Shown piece by piece: positions 43,756-53,675 of a DNA stretch of 64,000 nt. Both the position numbers and the translations under genes were made by a program. The notes under the pieces are model-generated. The model was not told the DNA's origin. It saw only the letters and a program-made list of their open reading frames with translations, and did no database searches. The first letter of the stretch is position 1. Every line of letters starts with the position of its first letter. This stretch comes from Vitreoscilla massiliensis (GTDB lineage Bacteria > Pseudomonadota > Gammaproteobacteria > Burkholderiales > Neisseriaceae): assembly GCF_001457815.1 (NCBI RefSeq), contig NZ_LN898220.1:434001-498000 (forward strand). Reading direction: 5' to 3'.

Positions 43756-45219
43756 ATGTTAGAAATATTCTCCAGTTTGTCACCTGCTATGGTGGCACTG
43801 CTGATACTGGCCTTAGGCTTGGTATTCTTCTTTGAATTCATTAACGGCTTCCACGACACAGCCAACGCGGTTGCCACGGTGATTTACACCCAATCCATGA
43901 AACCTGTGCATGCGGTCATCGCATCCGGCACTTTCAACTTTTTAGGGGTGGTTTCTGGCGGTTTGGCTGTGGCTTACGCCATCGTCAACCTGTTACCGAT
44001 AGATTTATTGGCCTCTGGCAACACCAAAGTCTTGTTGGCGATGGTGTTCGCGCTGTTACTGGCCGCCATTATTTGGAACTTGGGTACATGGTATTTCGGT
44101 TTGCCCGCTTCCAGCTCACACACCTTAATCGGTGCGATTTTGGGCGTTGGCGTCGCCAATGCCTTGATGGAAGGCCAATCTTTCACCGCCGGTGTGAACT
44201 GGAGCAAAGCCATGGACGTGGGCGCTTCGCTGTTGTTCTCTCCCATTGCCGGTTTTATTTTGGCGTATCTGTTATTGACGGTTTTGCGCAAAGTGATGCC
44301 TATCGGCAAGATCCACCAAACACCGTATTTGCGTAACGGTGTGCGCGGTAAAAAACACCCGCCCTTCTGGACGCGTTTCTTGTTGATTTTGTCGGCCATG
44401 GGCGTGAGTTTTGCCCACGGTTCTAACGATGGTCAAAAAGGCATAGGTTTGGCCATGCTGACCTTGATTTGCATTTTGCCATCGCATTACGTGGTCAATT
44501 CCAGCATCAACCAATACGATTTGGAACGCTCGCTGTCATCGGTAACGCGTTTGGAATTGTTCATCCAACAAAACCAAGCCAGCATACAGGCCGCTTTCCC
44601 TGCCGTTGCCGCCACTGCCACGCAAGAAAAAGTGCATTGCCAACCAAGCGATGCCCTGACTTACGGCCAAAACATCCGTGGTTTGATGGCAGGCAGCCAT
44701 GAAATCAGCCACTTCACCACCGAACAACGCTGGGCTTTGCGCACCAATTTGCTGTGTTTGGAAGATTCGGCCAAAAAATTTGCCGCCATGCCTGGCAATA
44801 CGCCAGCGCAAAAAGCCTATTTGCAACAAGTGGGCAAAGACTTCTCTTTACCGGTTGAATACGCACCGTTGTGGGTCATCATCGCCATCGCCTTGTCTTT
44901 GGGCATAGGTACCATGATTGGCTGGAAACGCGTGGTCACCACCGTGGGTGAAGGCATAGGCAAATCGCACATGACTTACGCCCAAGGCGTGTGTGCGCAA
45001 ATCACCGCTGCCGTCGGCATCGCTGGTGCCAACCTGTTTGGCTTGCCGGTATCGACCACGCAGATTTTGTCCAGTGCGGTCGCAGGTACGGCAGTGGCGA
45101 ATAAATCGGGTTTGCAATGGTCGACCATACGCAATATTTTGTTGGCGTGGATTTTCACCTTCCCAGTGGCCATGGCCATCGCCGGTGGTTTGTATTACCT
45201 GATTCGTTTGGCGTTTTAA
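43756..45219 (+). CDS. PiT family inorganic phosphate transporter
   Basis: 487 aa from the ATG at 43756 (a TTG at 43750 is possible). The twin PiT signature is clear: EFINGFHDTANAVATVIYTQ in the N-terminal half and FAHGSNDGQKGIGL in the second half. The GLPASSSHTLIGAILG and GLPVSTTQ repeats are also present. A hydrophilic loop of about 130 residues separates the halves. Low-affinity, proton- or cation-driven phosphate uptake; it complements pstSCAB. Confidence 0.93.
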   Translation: MLEIFSSLSPAMVALLILALGLVFFFEFINGFHDTANAVATVIYTQSMKPVHAVIASGTFNFLGVVSGGLAVAYAIVNLLPIDLLASGNTKVLLAMVFALLLAAIIWNLGTWYFGLPASSSHTLIGAILGVGVANALMEGQSFTAGVNWSKAMDVGASLLFSPIAGFILAYLLLTVLRKVMPIGKIHQTPYLRNGVRGKKHPPFWTRFLLILSAMGVSFAHGSNDGQKGIGLAMLTLICILPSHYVVNSSINQYDLERSLSSVTRLELFIQQNQASIQAAFPAVAATATQEKVHCQPSDALTYGQNIRGLMAGSHEISHFTTEQRWALRTNLLCLEDSAKKFAAMPGNTPAQKAYLQQVGKDFSLPVEYAPLWVIIAIALSLGIGTMIGWKRVVTTVGEGIGKSHMTYAQGVCAQITAAVGIAGANLFGLPVSTTQILSSAVAGTAVANKSGLQWSTIRNILLAWIFTFPVAMAIAGGLYYLIRLAF

Positions 45220-45266
45220 ATTGCCAAGCTGCCAAGCGCCACACCAAGCGCTTGTGGCATAAGGTT

Positions 45267-45301
45267 TTAAGCGGCCTGTAAACCTACAGGCCGCTTTTTA
45301 T
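45267..45301. terminator. DUS-pair terminator
   Basis: AAGCGGCCTGTA and TACAGGCCGCTT pair around a short loop; the exact DUS word is at 45271-45282. TTTTTATT follows. It ends the PiT gene transcript. Confidence 0.8.
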
Positions 45302-45394
45302 TGCCCAATGCGCATGCAAGTACTTGCCTTTTATGGGATAATCAGCAGTATTGTTTAAACATGCCGCTTGTGCGGCTTATTTTACGGAGTAATT

Positions 45395-46051
45395 ATGGAT
45401 TTCGCGCAAGCCAGACACAACATGGTGGAACAACAAATTCGTCCTTGGGATGTATTGGAATTTGAATTATTGGATGTATTGTCTGAAATCCCGCGTGAGT
45501 ATTTTGTGTTGCCAGAACACCAAGCTGTGGCCTATGCAGACCAAGCTTTGCCTTTGGCAAACGGTCACGCCATGCCAGAACCACGCATCGTTGCCAAAAT
45601 GATTCAGGCTTTGGAAATCAAAAAAACCGATCGCATCTTGGAAATCGGCACAGGCTCAGGCTATGCCACCGCCTTGTTGTCACGCTTGGGTCAAAGCGTG
45701 TTGAGCTTGGATTTGGATGCAGAGCAACAAGCGCGTGCGCAAGCGGCTTTGGCCAAAGTCGGCAGCACCAATGTGCAATTGAGCGTTGCCAATGGCCTGA
45801 AAGCCTTGGCCAACATCGGCACTTTTGATGTGATTTATGTCGGTGGCGGCGTGGCCGATGTACCGGCTGAATTGTTGCACACCTTAAACGAAGGTGGCCG
45901 CTTGGTGGTGGTATTGGGTCAAAAACGCTTGATGCACGCCACTTTGATCACGCGCAAAGGCAATGAATACCCACGCAAAATGCTGTTTGAAACTTCGGTA
46001 CCAGCCTTGGTGGAAGAACAACAATTGCAAAAAGCAGAATTTGAATTCTGA
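45395..46051 (+). CDS. Protein-L-isoaspartate O-methyltransferase family protein
   Basis: 218 aa from the ATG at 45395 with ACGGAG upstream. SAM-binding motif I ILEIGTGSGYATALLS and the N-terminal RHNMVEQQIRPWDV are typical of Pcm-like methyltransferases common in Betaproteobacteria, which may repair isoaspartyl residues. Its stop overlaps the start of the rhodanese gene (TGATG), so the two are coupled. Confidence 0.85.
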   Translation: MDFAQARHNMVEQQIRPWDVLEFELLDVLSEIPREYFVLPEHQAVAYADQALPLANGHAMPEPRIVAKMIQALEIKKTDRILEIGTGSGYATALLSRLGQSVLSLDLDAEQQARAQAALAKVGSTNVQLSVANGLKALANIGTFDVIYVGGGVADVPAELLHTLNEGGRLVVVLGQKRLMHATLITRKGNEYPRKMLFETSVPALVEEQQLQKAEFEF

Positions 46052-46374
46052 TGGGTGTACACAGCTTAAACGTGGCCGAGCTCAAAGCTTGGCGTGATGA
46101 AGGCAAAGAGTTTGTGTTGTTGGATGTGCGCGAAGACGGCGAAGTGGCGTATGCCAGCATCGCCGGTCACACCCACATCGCCATGAATTTGATTCCGCTG
46201 CGCCACAATGAGTTGCCAGACGAAACCCCCATCGTGGTGTATTGCCACCACGGCATGCGCAGCATGCAAGTGGCTTTGTTCTTGGAACACACTGGCTTTG
46301 GCGAGGTTTACAATTTAAGCGGCGGCATAGACGCATGGTCGGCCAATATTGACCCCAGCGTTGCCCGTTACTGA
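46051..46374 (+). CDS. Rhodanese-like domain protein
   Basis: 107 aa, single rhodanese domain: LLDVREDGE, the active-site loop VYCHHGMRS with C65, and the final NLSGGIDAWS. Probably a cytosolic sulfur carrier or sulfurtransferase similar to GlpE. Coupled to the methyltransferase upstream, and followed by a terminator. Confidence 0.9.
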   Translation: MGVHSLNVAELKAWRDEGKEFVLLDVREDGEVAYASIAGHTHIAMNLIPLRHNELPDETPIVVYCHHGMRSMQVALFLEHTGFGEVYNLSGGIDAWSANIDPSVARY

Positions 46375-46402
46375 AATTGTGCATGTTTATGTATGACCAC
46401 CA

Positions 46403-46431
46403 ACACCGTGTTTTGCACGGTGTTTTGTTTT
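46403..46431 (+). terminator. Terminator of the pcm-like/rhodanese operon
   Basis: ACACCGTG and CACGGTGT form a perfect 8-bp stem with a 5-base loop, followed by TTTGTTTTG. Confidence 0.8.
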
Positions 46432-46703
46432 GTGCCAATACTCCCACATTCACTAAATGGCGCATTATCCAACGCCTTCAATTACCTTCATATTGTCCTA
46501 TCCTGTCTTCAACATCAAACAAATGGAATTGCGGCCTGTAAACAACAAAGCTCACGGTGCATGGTACTGAGCCAAACGGTACTGCCTCACCCTCACCAGC
46601 AACGCTGTGCGATAGCGCTTACCCAACAAGATTGCTTCTATCCTCTATCGAAATCACTTAAATCATCATCCATCACTCTCTGCATCAACAGTGCAGACGA
46701 TAC

Positions 46704-46738
46704 AAAAGCGGCCTGTAAATGTTTTACAGGCCGCTTAT
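46704..46738. terminator. DUS-pair terminator of the ampD-to-aldehyde-dehydrogenase cluster
   Basis: GCGGCCTGTAAA (46708-46719) and TTTACAGGCCGC (46723-46734) give a 12-bp stem with a 3-base gap. Flanked by AAAA and TTATT. Confidence 0.8.
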
Positions 46739-46763
46739 TCAGATTCAGCACACGAGATAAGGC

Positions 46764-48224
46764 TTAAATGGCCGTACCCATAATCAATTGATGGCGGATG
46801 TAGAAATGCCAACGCGCCGCATGTTGTCCACCCACCGCCCATTGGTGTGAGATGTCGCCACGCGGTAGATTCAAGCTGGACACGCTTTCGACGCGGTTAA
46901 AACTGATGACTTCGACTTGCTGCAGATTTTGTTTGAACACACCCATCGAAGTCATGCTTTCGGTAAACAAACTCGCCGCGCCGACATTGGGCGTGGCATT
47001 GATAATGCCCAAAGCCGCATCCAAATCGGGCACCCGCATCAACATCACCGCCACCCGACTCGGTGCAGCCGTGTGCAAAGCCATTTCAGGTTGGACTTGA
47101 TCGAGCAAACTCATGCCCATGTACCAGCCTTTTTCAGGCAAATCGCTTTGGCTACCATCGACCACCAAATCCGCTCCAGCGCTGACCGCACGCTGCAAAA
47201 ATTCGCTGCACAACTGTTTGCTGTGCTCAGTAGGCAAAACCATCGGTGCCAAAGTCGCCAAACGTGTTTGCCATTTGGCCAACAATGCATCGGCATTGTC
47301 CTGCCCCACCACAATCCACACCGGCACGCTCAAGCGCGGTGCGCTGCAGCTGACATATTGCTGCCACACCTTGTCCACATCCATGTCGGCATCAATGACG
47401 ATGAAATTGTGCGCCAAGATGGTTTGGCGTTGGCGCAAATGCGCTTGCTTGGCCTGCGGCTTGGCCAACACATAGGTGATGGCATTGACATCAGGATGCA
47501 CATGCAAGGCTTTCGCCACCTCATCATCCCCTTGGATGACGTTGTAAACACCAGCAGGCAAGCCCGATTGCGCCAACCAATCGCCCAGCAAGACTGGCAA
47601 CAACGGCTGGCTAGGATACGGTTTGACGATAAGGGTATTGCCACACAATAAGGCCACCACAATTTCGCTGACCAAAGACTTGAGGGTTTGTTCTTCATTG
47701 CTGATGATGGCAGCCACACCCACAGGCTGCATCGCGTGTTGCACCCACACATCGGTGCTGCCCCAAGCGGGAGTCGAGCTGCCTTTGGCTTGCATGGCGG
47801 TGAGCGCATACACAATCGCTTCCAGAGTCTGCTCGATTTCGGTCGCCACTTCGGCTTCGTTCAGGCCGCTTTCGCCTTGCAATACCTCGTTCAAAATGTG
47901 TGCTTGCAAGGCAAAGCTGTTTTTGAATTTCTCTATCACATACAAGCGCTGCAAATAGGCAAATGCCGCCCATTCGGCGCGGTGTTCTTTGGCGGTTTGT
48001 ACCGCACGCTGTATCGTTGCAGCACTGGCGACATACAAACGGCGTTCGGCACGGCTGTTGCGCGGATTGACCACTTCCAAGACTTGGTTGGATTCAACAA
48101 TCAAACGCACACCGGCAATAAAATGCGGCGCGTAATGAAAGTCCTCGTCGGCCATGATGGGCACGGCATCGGCTTCGTCTTGCGTTTGATGCCATTGTTG
48201 CCACAATTTATTCAATAAACCCAT
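46764..48224 (-). CDS. Degenerate aldehyde dehydrogenase-fold protein (probable pseudoenzyme)
   Basis: 486 aa with the overall layout of the methylmalonate-semialdehyde-type branch of the aldehyde dehydrogenase superfamily (VVALLCGNTLIVKPYPSQP, SGLPAGVYNVIQGDD, NVGAASLFTESM). The expected catalytic centre is altered. Around YVSCSAPRLS the cysteine is displaced by about two residues from the usual position. The NAD-binding GSxxxG is replaced by LAKPQAK. It is last in the zipA-ligA-galU run, 15 bp after galU. The gene is open and not frameshifted, so a non-catalytic or changed role is likely. Function unknown. Confidence 0.65.
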   Translation of the reverse strand: MGLLNKLWQQWHQTQDEADAVPIMADEDFHYAPHFIAGVRLIVESNQVLEVVNPRNSRAERRLYVASAATIQRAVQTAKEHRAEWAAFAYLQRLYVIEKFKNSFALQAHILNEVLQGESGLNEAEVATEIEQTLEAIVYALTAMQAKGSSTPAWGSTDVWVQHAMQPVGVAAIISNEEQTLKSLVSEIVVALLCGNTLIVKPYPSQPLLPVLLGDWLAQSGLPAGVYNVIQGDDEVAKALHVHPDVNAITYVLAKPQAKQAHLRQRQTILAHNFIVIDADMDVDKVWQQYVSCSAPRLSVPVWIVVGQDNADALLAKWQTRLATLAPMVLPTEHSKQLCSEFLQRAVSAGADLVVDGSQSDLPEKGWYMGMSLLDQVQPEMALHTAAPSRVAVMLMRVPDLDAALGIINATPNVGAASLFTESMTSMGVFKQNLQQVEVISFNRVESVSSLNLPRGDISHQWAVGGQHAARWHFYIRHQLIMGTAI

Positions 48225-48239
48225 GGCCGCTCCTTACCC

Positions 48240-49112
48240 TTATGACATTGCTTTAAATGATGCCACCATTTTGGCAAACTCCGTACCCACTTCTGGGTGT
48301 TTGCAACCATAGGCCAAAGTGGCCTGTAAATAACCCAATTTGCTGCCGCAATCATAACGCTGACCGCTGAACGCATGCGCCAACACCGTTTCTTGCTGCA
48401 ATAATTGCGCAATCGCATCGGTCAATTGGATTTCACCACCAGCACCGGCTTGGGTTTGGCGCAGCAAATCAAAAATCGCCGGCGTCAAAATATAACGACC
48501 GACCACGGCCAAATTCGATGGCGCATCTTCCGGTTTCGGTTTTTCAACAATGCTGGTCACGCGTTGGTAAGCGTCTTTAGGTGCAATTTCGACGATGCCA
48601 TACGAGCCGGTTTGACTTGGGTCTACGGTTTCCACCCCCAACACACTGCTGCCCGTGGCGTTGTACACATCCATCATTTGCGCCAACGCGCCTTTCGGTG
48701 CATCGATTAAGTCGTCAGCCAAAATCACCGCAAACGGCTCATTGCCGACAGCCGGTGCCGCGCACAACACCGCATGACCCAAGCCCAAGGCTTCGGTTTG
48801 GCGGATGTACATCAAATTCACGCCATCTGGCAAAATATTCTGGGTGATTTCCAACAAAGCATTCTTTTGCTTGCGCGCCAATTCGGTTTCCAATTCATAG
48901 GCTTTGTCGAAATGGTCTTCGATGCTGCGCTTATTGCGGCCGGTAATGAACACGATGTCGGTACAACCGGCTTCCACCGCTTCTTCTACCGCATACTGTA
49001 TCAACGGTTTGTCGACGATGGGCAACATTTCTTTGGGGCTGGCTTTGGTGGCCGGTAAAAAGCGGGTACCCATACCTGCCACTGGAAACACTGCTTTGGT
49101 GATTTTTTGCAT
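48240..49112 (-). CDS. galU: UTP-glucose-1-phosphate uridylyltransferase
   Basis: 290 aa. Nucleotidyltransferase signature AGMGTRFLPATKASPKEML at the N terminus, then KPLIQYAVEEA and FGEXK-type segments. Makes UDP-glucose for cell-envelope sugars. Start overlaps the ligA stop by one base. A GTGGCCTGTAAA near-DUS lies at about 48320. Confidence 0.95.
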   Translation of the reverse strand: MQKITKAVFPVAGMGTRFLPATKASPKEMLPIVDKPLIQYAVEEAVEAGCTDIVFITGRNKRSIEDHFDKAYELETELARKQKNALLEITQNILPDGVNLMYIRQTEALGLGHAVLCAAPAVGNEPFAVILADDLIDAPKGALAQMMDVYNATGSSVLGVETVDPSQTGSYGIVEIAPKDAYQRVTSIVEKPKPEDAPSNLAVVGRYILTPAIFDLLRQTQAGAGGEIQLTDAIAQLLQQETVLAHAFSGQRYDCGSKLGYLQATLAYGCKHPEVGTEFAKMVASFKAMS

Positions 49113-51502
49113 TACCCTTTTCCTAACATCTCTAGTATTTGTTGTTCATTCAATACGGCCACACCCAAAGCCTCGGCCTTGGCCAATTTGCTGCCGGCGG
49201 CTTCGCCTGCCACCACATAATCGGTTTTCTTGGACACACTGCCGCTGACTTTGCCACCGGCCGCTTCCAGCCATGCCTGCACTTCTTCGCGCTTATTGCT
49301 CAAAGTGCCGGTCAATACAAACGTCTTGCCGGCAATGGCTTCATTCACCGGCATATCGGCCACAGCGGCCTGTAAATCGGTTTGACTGCTGGTTTGCGTG
49401 TGACACAAGGCCAAAAATGCCTGTATGCGCGCCAATAGCTGTTGATGACGCTCTTGTTCACGCCACAACAGCCAAGCCGCATCGCTGACGGGCTCCGTCA
49501 TCAAGGCCTCGACGCTGATCGCTTCTGCGCTCAAAGCCTCGGCTTTTTTAGCACTGATGCGGATGTCTGGCAAATGGGTTAACCAGTTTTGACTGGCCAA
49601 CACCTGTGCCAACTGCGCATGTGCCAAGTTTTCTTGCGGCGCGATGCCCACCGCCAATAAATCGTCCAATTGCTGTTGCTGATAGGCTTGGGCGAAATAC
49701 TGGTCTATGCTCGCCGCCACCACTTCGCCGATATCAGGCAAACACGCCAACAAAGGCGCCGGCACACGGCGAATCAAATCCAAGCTGCCAAAGTATTGTG
49801 CCAAAGTCTTGGCAGTGCGTTCGCCGACATGGCGTATGCCTAAGGCGTAGATAAAACGCGCCAACAGCGGCGTTTTGCTCGCGTCCAAGCCCGCCAAAAT
49901 ATTCTCTGCCCATTTGGTCGGAGTTTCGCGTTTGCTGCTGGTGCTGGTGTCGTCTTCGTCTACTTGCTTCAAGCGCTGTAAGGTCGGGATGTCCAAACGG
50001 TACAAGTCGGCAAATTCATGCACCAAATCCAAATCCACCAATTGCTCGATTTGGCGCGTGCCCAAACCCTCCACATCCATGGCAGTGCGTGAGGCAAAAT
50101 GGATTAAAGCTTGTGCGCGCTGTGCTTGGCAAGCCATGCCACCACTGCAACGCGCCACCGCTTCACCGTCTTCTTTGACGATGTCGCTGCCACACACTGG
50201 ACACAACGTTGGCAGCAAGTAGCGCTCGTATTTCGCTTCGGTCGCTGGCGTAAACAAATCCGCACCGGGGTTTTCGTTTACAGGCCGCTTATCAAACACC
50301 ACCCGCACCACTTCTGGTATCACATCGCCGGCGCGGCGCACCATCACCGTATCGCCCACGCGCACGTCTTTGCGCTGCACCTCGCCTTCGTTGTGCAAAG
50401 TAGCATTGGTCACGGTCACGCCGCCCACACGCACAGGCACCAGCCGCGCCACCGGCGTGACCGCACCGGTACGGCCGATTTGCACGTCGATGGCTTCCAC
50501 CAGCGTCGGTGCTTCTTCGGCAGGGAATTTGTGCGCAATGGCAAAGCGCGGCGCGCGCGATACAAAGCCCAAAATATTTTGCTCGGCGATGGCATTGACC
50601 TTAATCACCATGCCATCGATGTCAAACGGCAATTCAGGCCGCTTAATCGCCATTTGTTCGTAAAAGCGGTTGATTTCCGCCATGTCATGACTTTGCAAAC
50701 AGCAATCGCGTGGCGGCGTTGGGATGCCCCAAGACGCCAATAAATCCAGCTCCAAGCCGTGGGTGGCTTGCGCATAAGTCTCATCCAATTGCGCAATGCT
50801 GTAAGCAAAAAAGCGCAGCGAGCGCTTGGCGGTGACTTTGGCATCGAGTTGGCGCAGACTGCCGGCTGCGGCATTGCGCGGATTGGCAAACGCCTTGCCA
50901 CCTTCGGCCGCTTGGCGTTCATTCAAGGCATCGAAATCGGCTTTGAACATCAATACCTCACCGCGCACTTCCAAGCGTGCCGGTGGATTGGGGGTGTTCA
51001 AATGCAAAGGAATGCAGCGTATGGTTTTGACATTGTTGGTGACGTTTTCACCCTCAGTGCCATCGCCACGGGTAGCGGCCTGTAACAACACGCCGTTCTC
51101 ATACACCAAACTCAAGGCCAAGCCATCGAATTTGGGCTCTATGAAATACTCGGGATCGTGGCCCAAACCTGAGCGCACGCGCTCGGCAAAAGCGAGCATT
51201 TCGGCATGGTCGTAAACGCCGTCGACATTCACCGGCGAAAACGCATTGTTCAAACTCAGCATAGGCACTTGGTGCACCACGCTGTCAAATTGGCTCAACG
51301 CCTTACCGCCCACCCGTTGGGTTGGGCTTACAGGCCGCATCAGGTGTGGATGTTGCGCCTCCAATTGTTGCAAATGCCGAAACGCTTGATCGTATTCGGC
51401 ATCGCTGACGCTGGGCTCATCCAGCTCGTAATATTCGCGGTTATAGCGTTCAAGCAGATGAATCAATTCGTCCATCTGCTGTTGAATGGATTCATCAGTC
51501 AT
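49112..51502 (-). CDS. ligA: NAD-dependent DNA ligase
   Basis: 796 aa, about 120 longer than E. coli LigA because of extra sequence in the C-terminal half. Domain Ia, then the adenylation domain with K124 in EPKFDGLAL, an OB-fold, a Cys4 zinc finger (CPVCGSDIV ... CSGGMACQAQ), helix-hairpin-helix repeats, an insert of about 100 residues (around 630-690), and a C-terminal BRCT domain (about 715-790). Seals nicks in replication and repair. Several DUS words are in the gene (49365, 50277, 51075, 51328). Confidence 0.96.
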   Translation of the reverse strand: MTDESIQQQMDELIHLLERYNREYYELDEPSVSDAEYDQAFRHLQQLEAQHPHLMRPVSPTQRVGGKALSQFDSVVHQVPMLSLNNAFSPVNVDGVYDHAEMLAFAERVRSGLGHDPEYFIEPKFDGLALSLVYENGVLLQAATRGDGTEGENVTNNVKTIRCIPLHLNTPNPPARLEVRGEVLMFKADFDALNERQAAEGGKAFANPRNAAAGSLRQLDAKVTAKRSLRFFAYSIAQLDETYAQATHGLELDLLASWGIPTPPRDCCLQSHDMAEINRFYEQMAIKRPELPFDIDGMVIKVNAIAEQNILGFVSRAPRFAIAHKFPAEEAPTLVEAIDVQIGRTGAVTPVARLVPVRVGGVTVTNATLHNEGEVQRKDVRVGDTVMVRRAGDVIPEVVRVVFDKRPVNENPGADLFTPATEAKYERYLLPTLCPVCGSDIVKEDGEAVARCSGGMACQAQRAQALIHFASRTAMDVEGLGTRQIEQLVDLDLVHEFADLYRLDIPTLQRLKQVDEDDTSTSSKRETPTKWAENILAGLDASKTPLLARFIYALGIRHVGERTAKTLAQYFGSLDLIRRVPAPLLACLPDIGEVVAASIDQYFAQAYQQQQLDDLLAVGIAPQENLAHAQLAQVLASQNWLTHLPDIRISAKKAEALSAEAISVEALMTEPVSDAAWLLWREQERHQQLLARIQAFLALCHTQTSSQTDLQAAVADMPVNEAIAGKTFVLTGTLSNKREEVQAWLEAAGGKVSGSVSKKTDYVVAGEAAGSKLAKAEALGVAVLNEQQILEMLGKG

Positions 51503-51519
51503 GTGACATCCTTACTCAC

Positions 51520-52842
51520 TCAAGAAAATAATCGTTCTGCCAAATCACTGCCCGGCTCGATGTCGACGCTGAGCATCTCGTCTTGACGTTCTACCACATA
51601 GCTGCGGATGTCTTTTAACCACTGTGTCGACAATTCATTCAATTGGTCGTCCACCAAGTCCAAACCCAGATTGCTGGACAACTTCACCACCAAATCCATG
51701 AACTGATTGAAGGTTTTTTCACCGGCAGGCACTTTGGTCAAATCGTACAACATCGAAAAACCACGGTAGGCTTGTTCGTCCAAAGCCGCGGCAATGAACG
51801 GCGTGCTGTCGAGATTGACCGCATTGAACAGGTTTTTGCCATGCACATCGCGGTACCAGAAGATGCCCGCATCCAATTCAAATTTCAGGTTTTCCAAGGC
51901 GGCTTTGATTTCGCGCCCGGTCACCGATTCACGCGACACCAAATGGATGGCGATGGTTTGGTCGACGCGCACACACAATTCGTCCATAGGCTCGGCCACT
52001 TGCATAAACGCATCGGCATTGGCCACGGCCACGCCGCCGCCCATTTGTGCGGCAAATTGGCGCACTTGTTCGGCAAATTGGGTCAAGTCTTCACGTACTG
52101 CCAAACCTTTGCGGCTGATGCATTGCAAACCCATGACAAAACCTTGGTAATACACGCTTGGAATCGGCTCGGCCAATTGGAAACGGCCATCCATGGTACA
52201 GCCGACCACGCGAAAATGGTGGCGATTGCTCAGACGCGGCATGGTGTGCAATTCGCGTGGCTCGCGCAAAGACACATAAGCCATATAGTCGACACGGTTA
52301 TCAAACCAAGGCAGTTCCATGCGGGTTAAGTCTTGCAAGTCTAGCAGCAACACGCCTTCATTCTTGGCAGCGGCCGACAACACATTCTTAATCCCCGGCA
52401 CGGCCAAATCTTTGATGCTTTTTGGGGCTGGTTCGGCCACGGCAGCGGTTTCTGCCACAGGCGCGGTGAGTTCTTCGTGGATTTCAAATACGGGCGCGGC
52501 AGTCATAACTGGCGTTACAACAGCGGCAACCACATCAGTATCTGGCACTGGCGCTGCTTCATCGCGGCTGGCTGTATTAAAATCAGTTGCAGTTTCAGTT
52601 GCAACCACAGTCTCGGCTTCGCTGTGTTGCGCGTGTTGGTGGTACATCATGCCACCATTGAGCACGCCTTGACCGTCGCGCACTTCTTCGCGTTTGCTGT
52701 CTAACAGCGCATCTTGGTCGGAATGACCAAATTGACGTCTGACCTCATCACGATAGCGTTTTTCTTTGTAAGAATTAAACAGCAATACCGCCAAAATAGC
52801 GAATAAACCGCCAATAATGTAGTAAAAAGTGGTGTCGCTCAT
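51520..52842 (-). CDS. zipA: ZipA-like cell division protein
   Basis: 440 aa: an N-terminal membrane anchor (about 6-24), a basic stretch, a long Ala/Val/Thr/Pro-rich linker (about 60-160), and a ZipA C-terminal (FtsZ-binding) domain (about 300-425). ZipA tethers FtsZ to the inner membrane. The gene order zipA-ligA is widely conserved and supports the call. Seventeen bases separate the two. Confidence 0.8.
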   Translation of the reverse strand: MSDTTFYYIIGGLFAILAVLLFNSYKEKRYRDEVRRQFGHSDQDALLDSKREEVRDGQGVLNGGMMYHQHAQHSEAETVVATETATDFNTASRDEAAPVPDTDVVAAVVTPVMTAAPVFEIHEELTAPVAETAAVAEPAPKSIKDLAVPGIKNVLSAAAKNEGVLLLDLQDLTRMELPWFDNRVDYMAYVSLREPRELHTMPRLSNRHHFRVVGCTMDGRFQLAEPIPSVYYQGFVMGLQCISRKGLAVREDLTQFAEQVRQFAAQMGGGVAVANADAFMQVAEPMDELCVRVDQTIAIHLVSRESVTGREIKAALENLKFELDAGIFWYRDVHGKNLFNAVNLDSTPFIAAALDEQAYRGFSMLYDLTKVPAGEKTFNQFMDLVVKLSSNLGLDLVDDQLNELSTQWLKDIRSYVVERQDEMLSVDIEPGSDLAERLFS

Positions 52843-52934
52843 AAGTGATGAATCATCCTTGGTTAACTAGGACAGCTGTGACACAGCTTGTTTGCTGTGA
52901 AGTATAGCCGAAGTTTTGCCAATTTTCAGCCAAG

Positions 52935-53522
52935 TCACACGTGGCTTTGATTAAAATCGACCGGCAAGCCGACACTTTGCAAACGCGACCAATCAAAAAA
53001 GTGGCCTGGATCGGTTTTGCGCTCGGGGGCGATGTGTTGGTGACCGGTAATCGCCTTAATCGGATAAGCGGCCTGTAATTGTGGCAGCAAGCGCAGTAAA
53101 GTTGTGTATTGGGCCTCGTTAAAAGGCTCAAAATCACAGCCTTCCAGTTCTATGCCTATGGAAAAGCCGTTACAGGCCGCCTCGCCATGAAACGCTGACA
53201 GTCCTGCATGGTAAGCAGCATCATCGCAGCTCACGCATTGAAACAATTCCCCGGTGCGGTCTATGAAAAAATGACTCGACACCCGAAAGTGGGCAATGAC
53301 ACTGAAAAACGGGTGTTGCTGGGCATCAATTTGATTTTGGAACAAGGCCAGCGCACTGCCGCTGCCGTATTCAAATGGTGGCAAAGAAATGTTGTGTATC
53401 ACCACCAAATCGGGTGAGCGTGTGCGCGCGCCGAAATTGGGTGAAGGGCGCTGTGTTGCTGAGTCTGTCCAACCGTGTTGCCACACCATGGTGTTGTCAT
53501 GCCTGTTATGTCGATGCTTCAT
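52935..53522 (-). CDS. ampD: 1,6-anhydro-N-acetylmuramyl-L-alanine amidase AmpD
   Basis: 195 aa amidase_2 fold without a signal peptide, so cytosolic, as AmpD must be. Zinc ligands are visible in VVIHNISLPP and in GHQHIAPERKTDPGHFFDW. Cleaves the peptide from anhydromuropeptides in cell-wall recycling. A later ATG (MVWQHGW) is possible; neither has a good ribosome binding site. Two DUS words (53068, 53170). Starts about 90 bp upstream of zipA. Confidence 0.9.
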   Translation of the reverse strand: MKHRHNRHDNTMVWQHGWTDSATQRPSPNFGARTRSPDLVVIHNISLPPFEYGSGSALALFQNQIDAQQHPFFSVIAHFRVSSHFFIDRTGELFQCVSCDDAAYHAGLSAFHGEAACNGFSIGIELEGCDFEPFNEAQYTTLLRLLPQLQAAYPIKAITGHQHIAPERKTDPGHFFDWSRLQSVGLPVDFNQSHV

Positions 53523-53675
53523 TCTAACAAAATCGGTGACAAACTGGGGTTTAGAGCATTATTCTTGTCTGTATACAAAAAAGAATTCCTCGTGTCATAA
53601 TCATGACCATGTAAATGATTACACTAAATCACCGCTTGTACTAAAACTAACAACATATTTCTCAAAGGAGAGAAC

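Larger units (their letters stand above)
46375..46763. other. Intergenic region with two terminators and DUS words
   Basis: 389 bp without a supported gene. It holds the rhodanese terminator (46403-46430), an isolated DUS word (46531-46542) and the DUS-pair terminator at 46704. A 124-codon frame across it looks random. Confidence 0.5.

Noticed and set aside
46393..46767. 124-codon frame after the rhodanese gene
   Set aside because: Runs through two terminators and two DUS words; no start signal.
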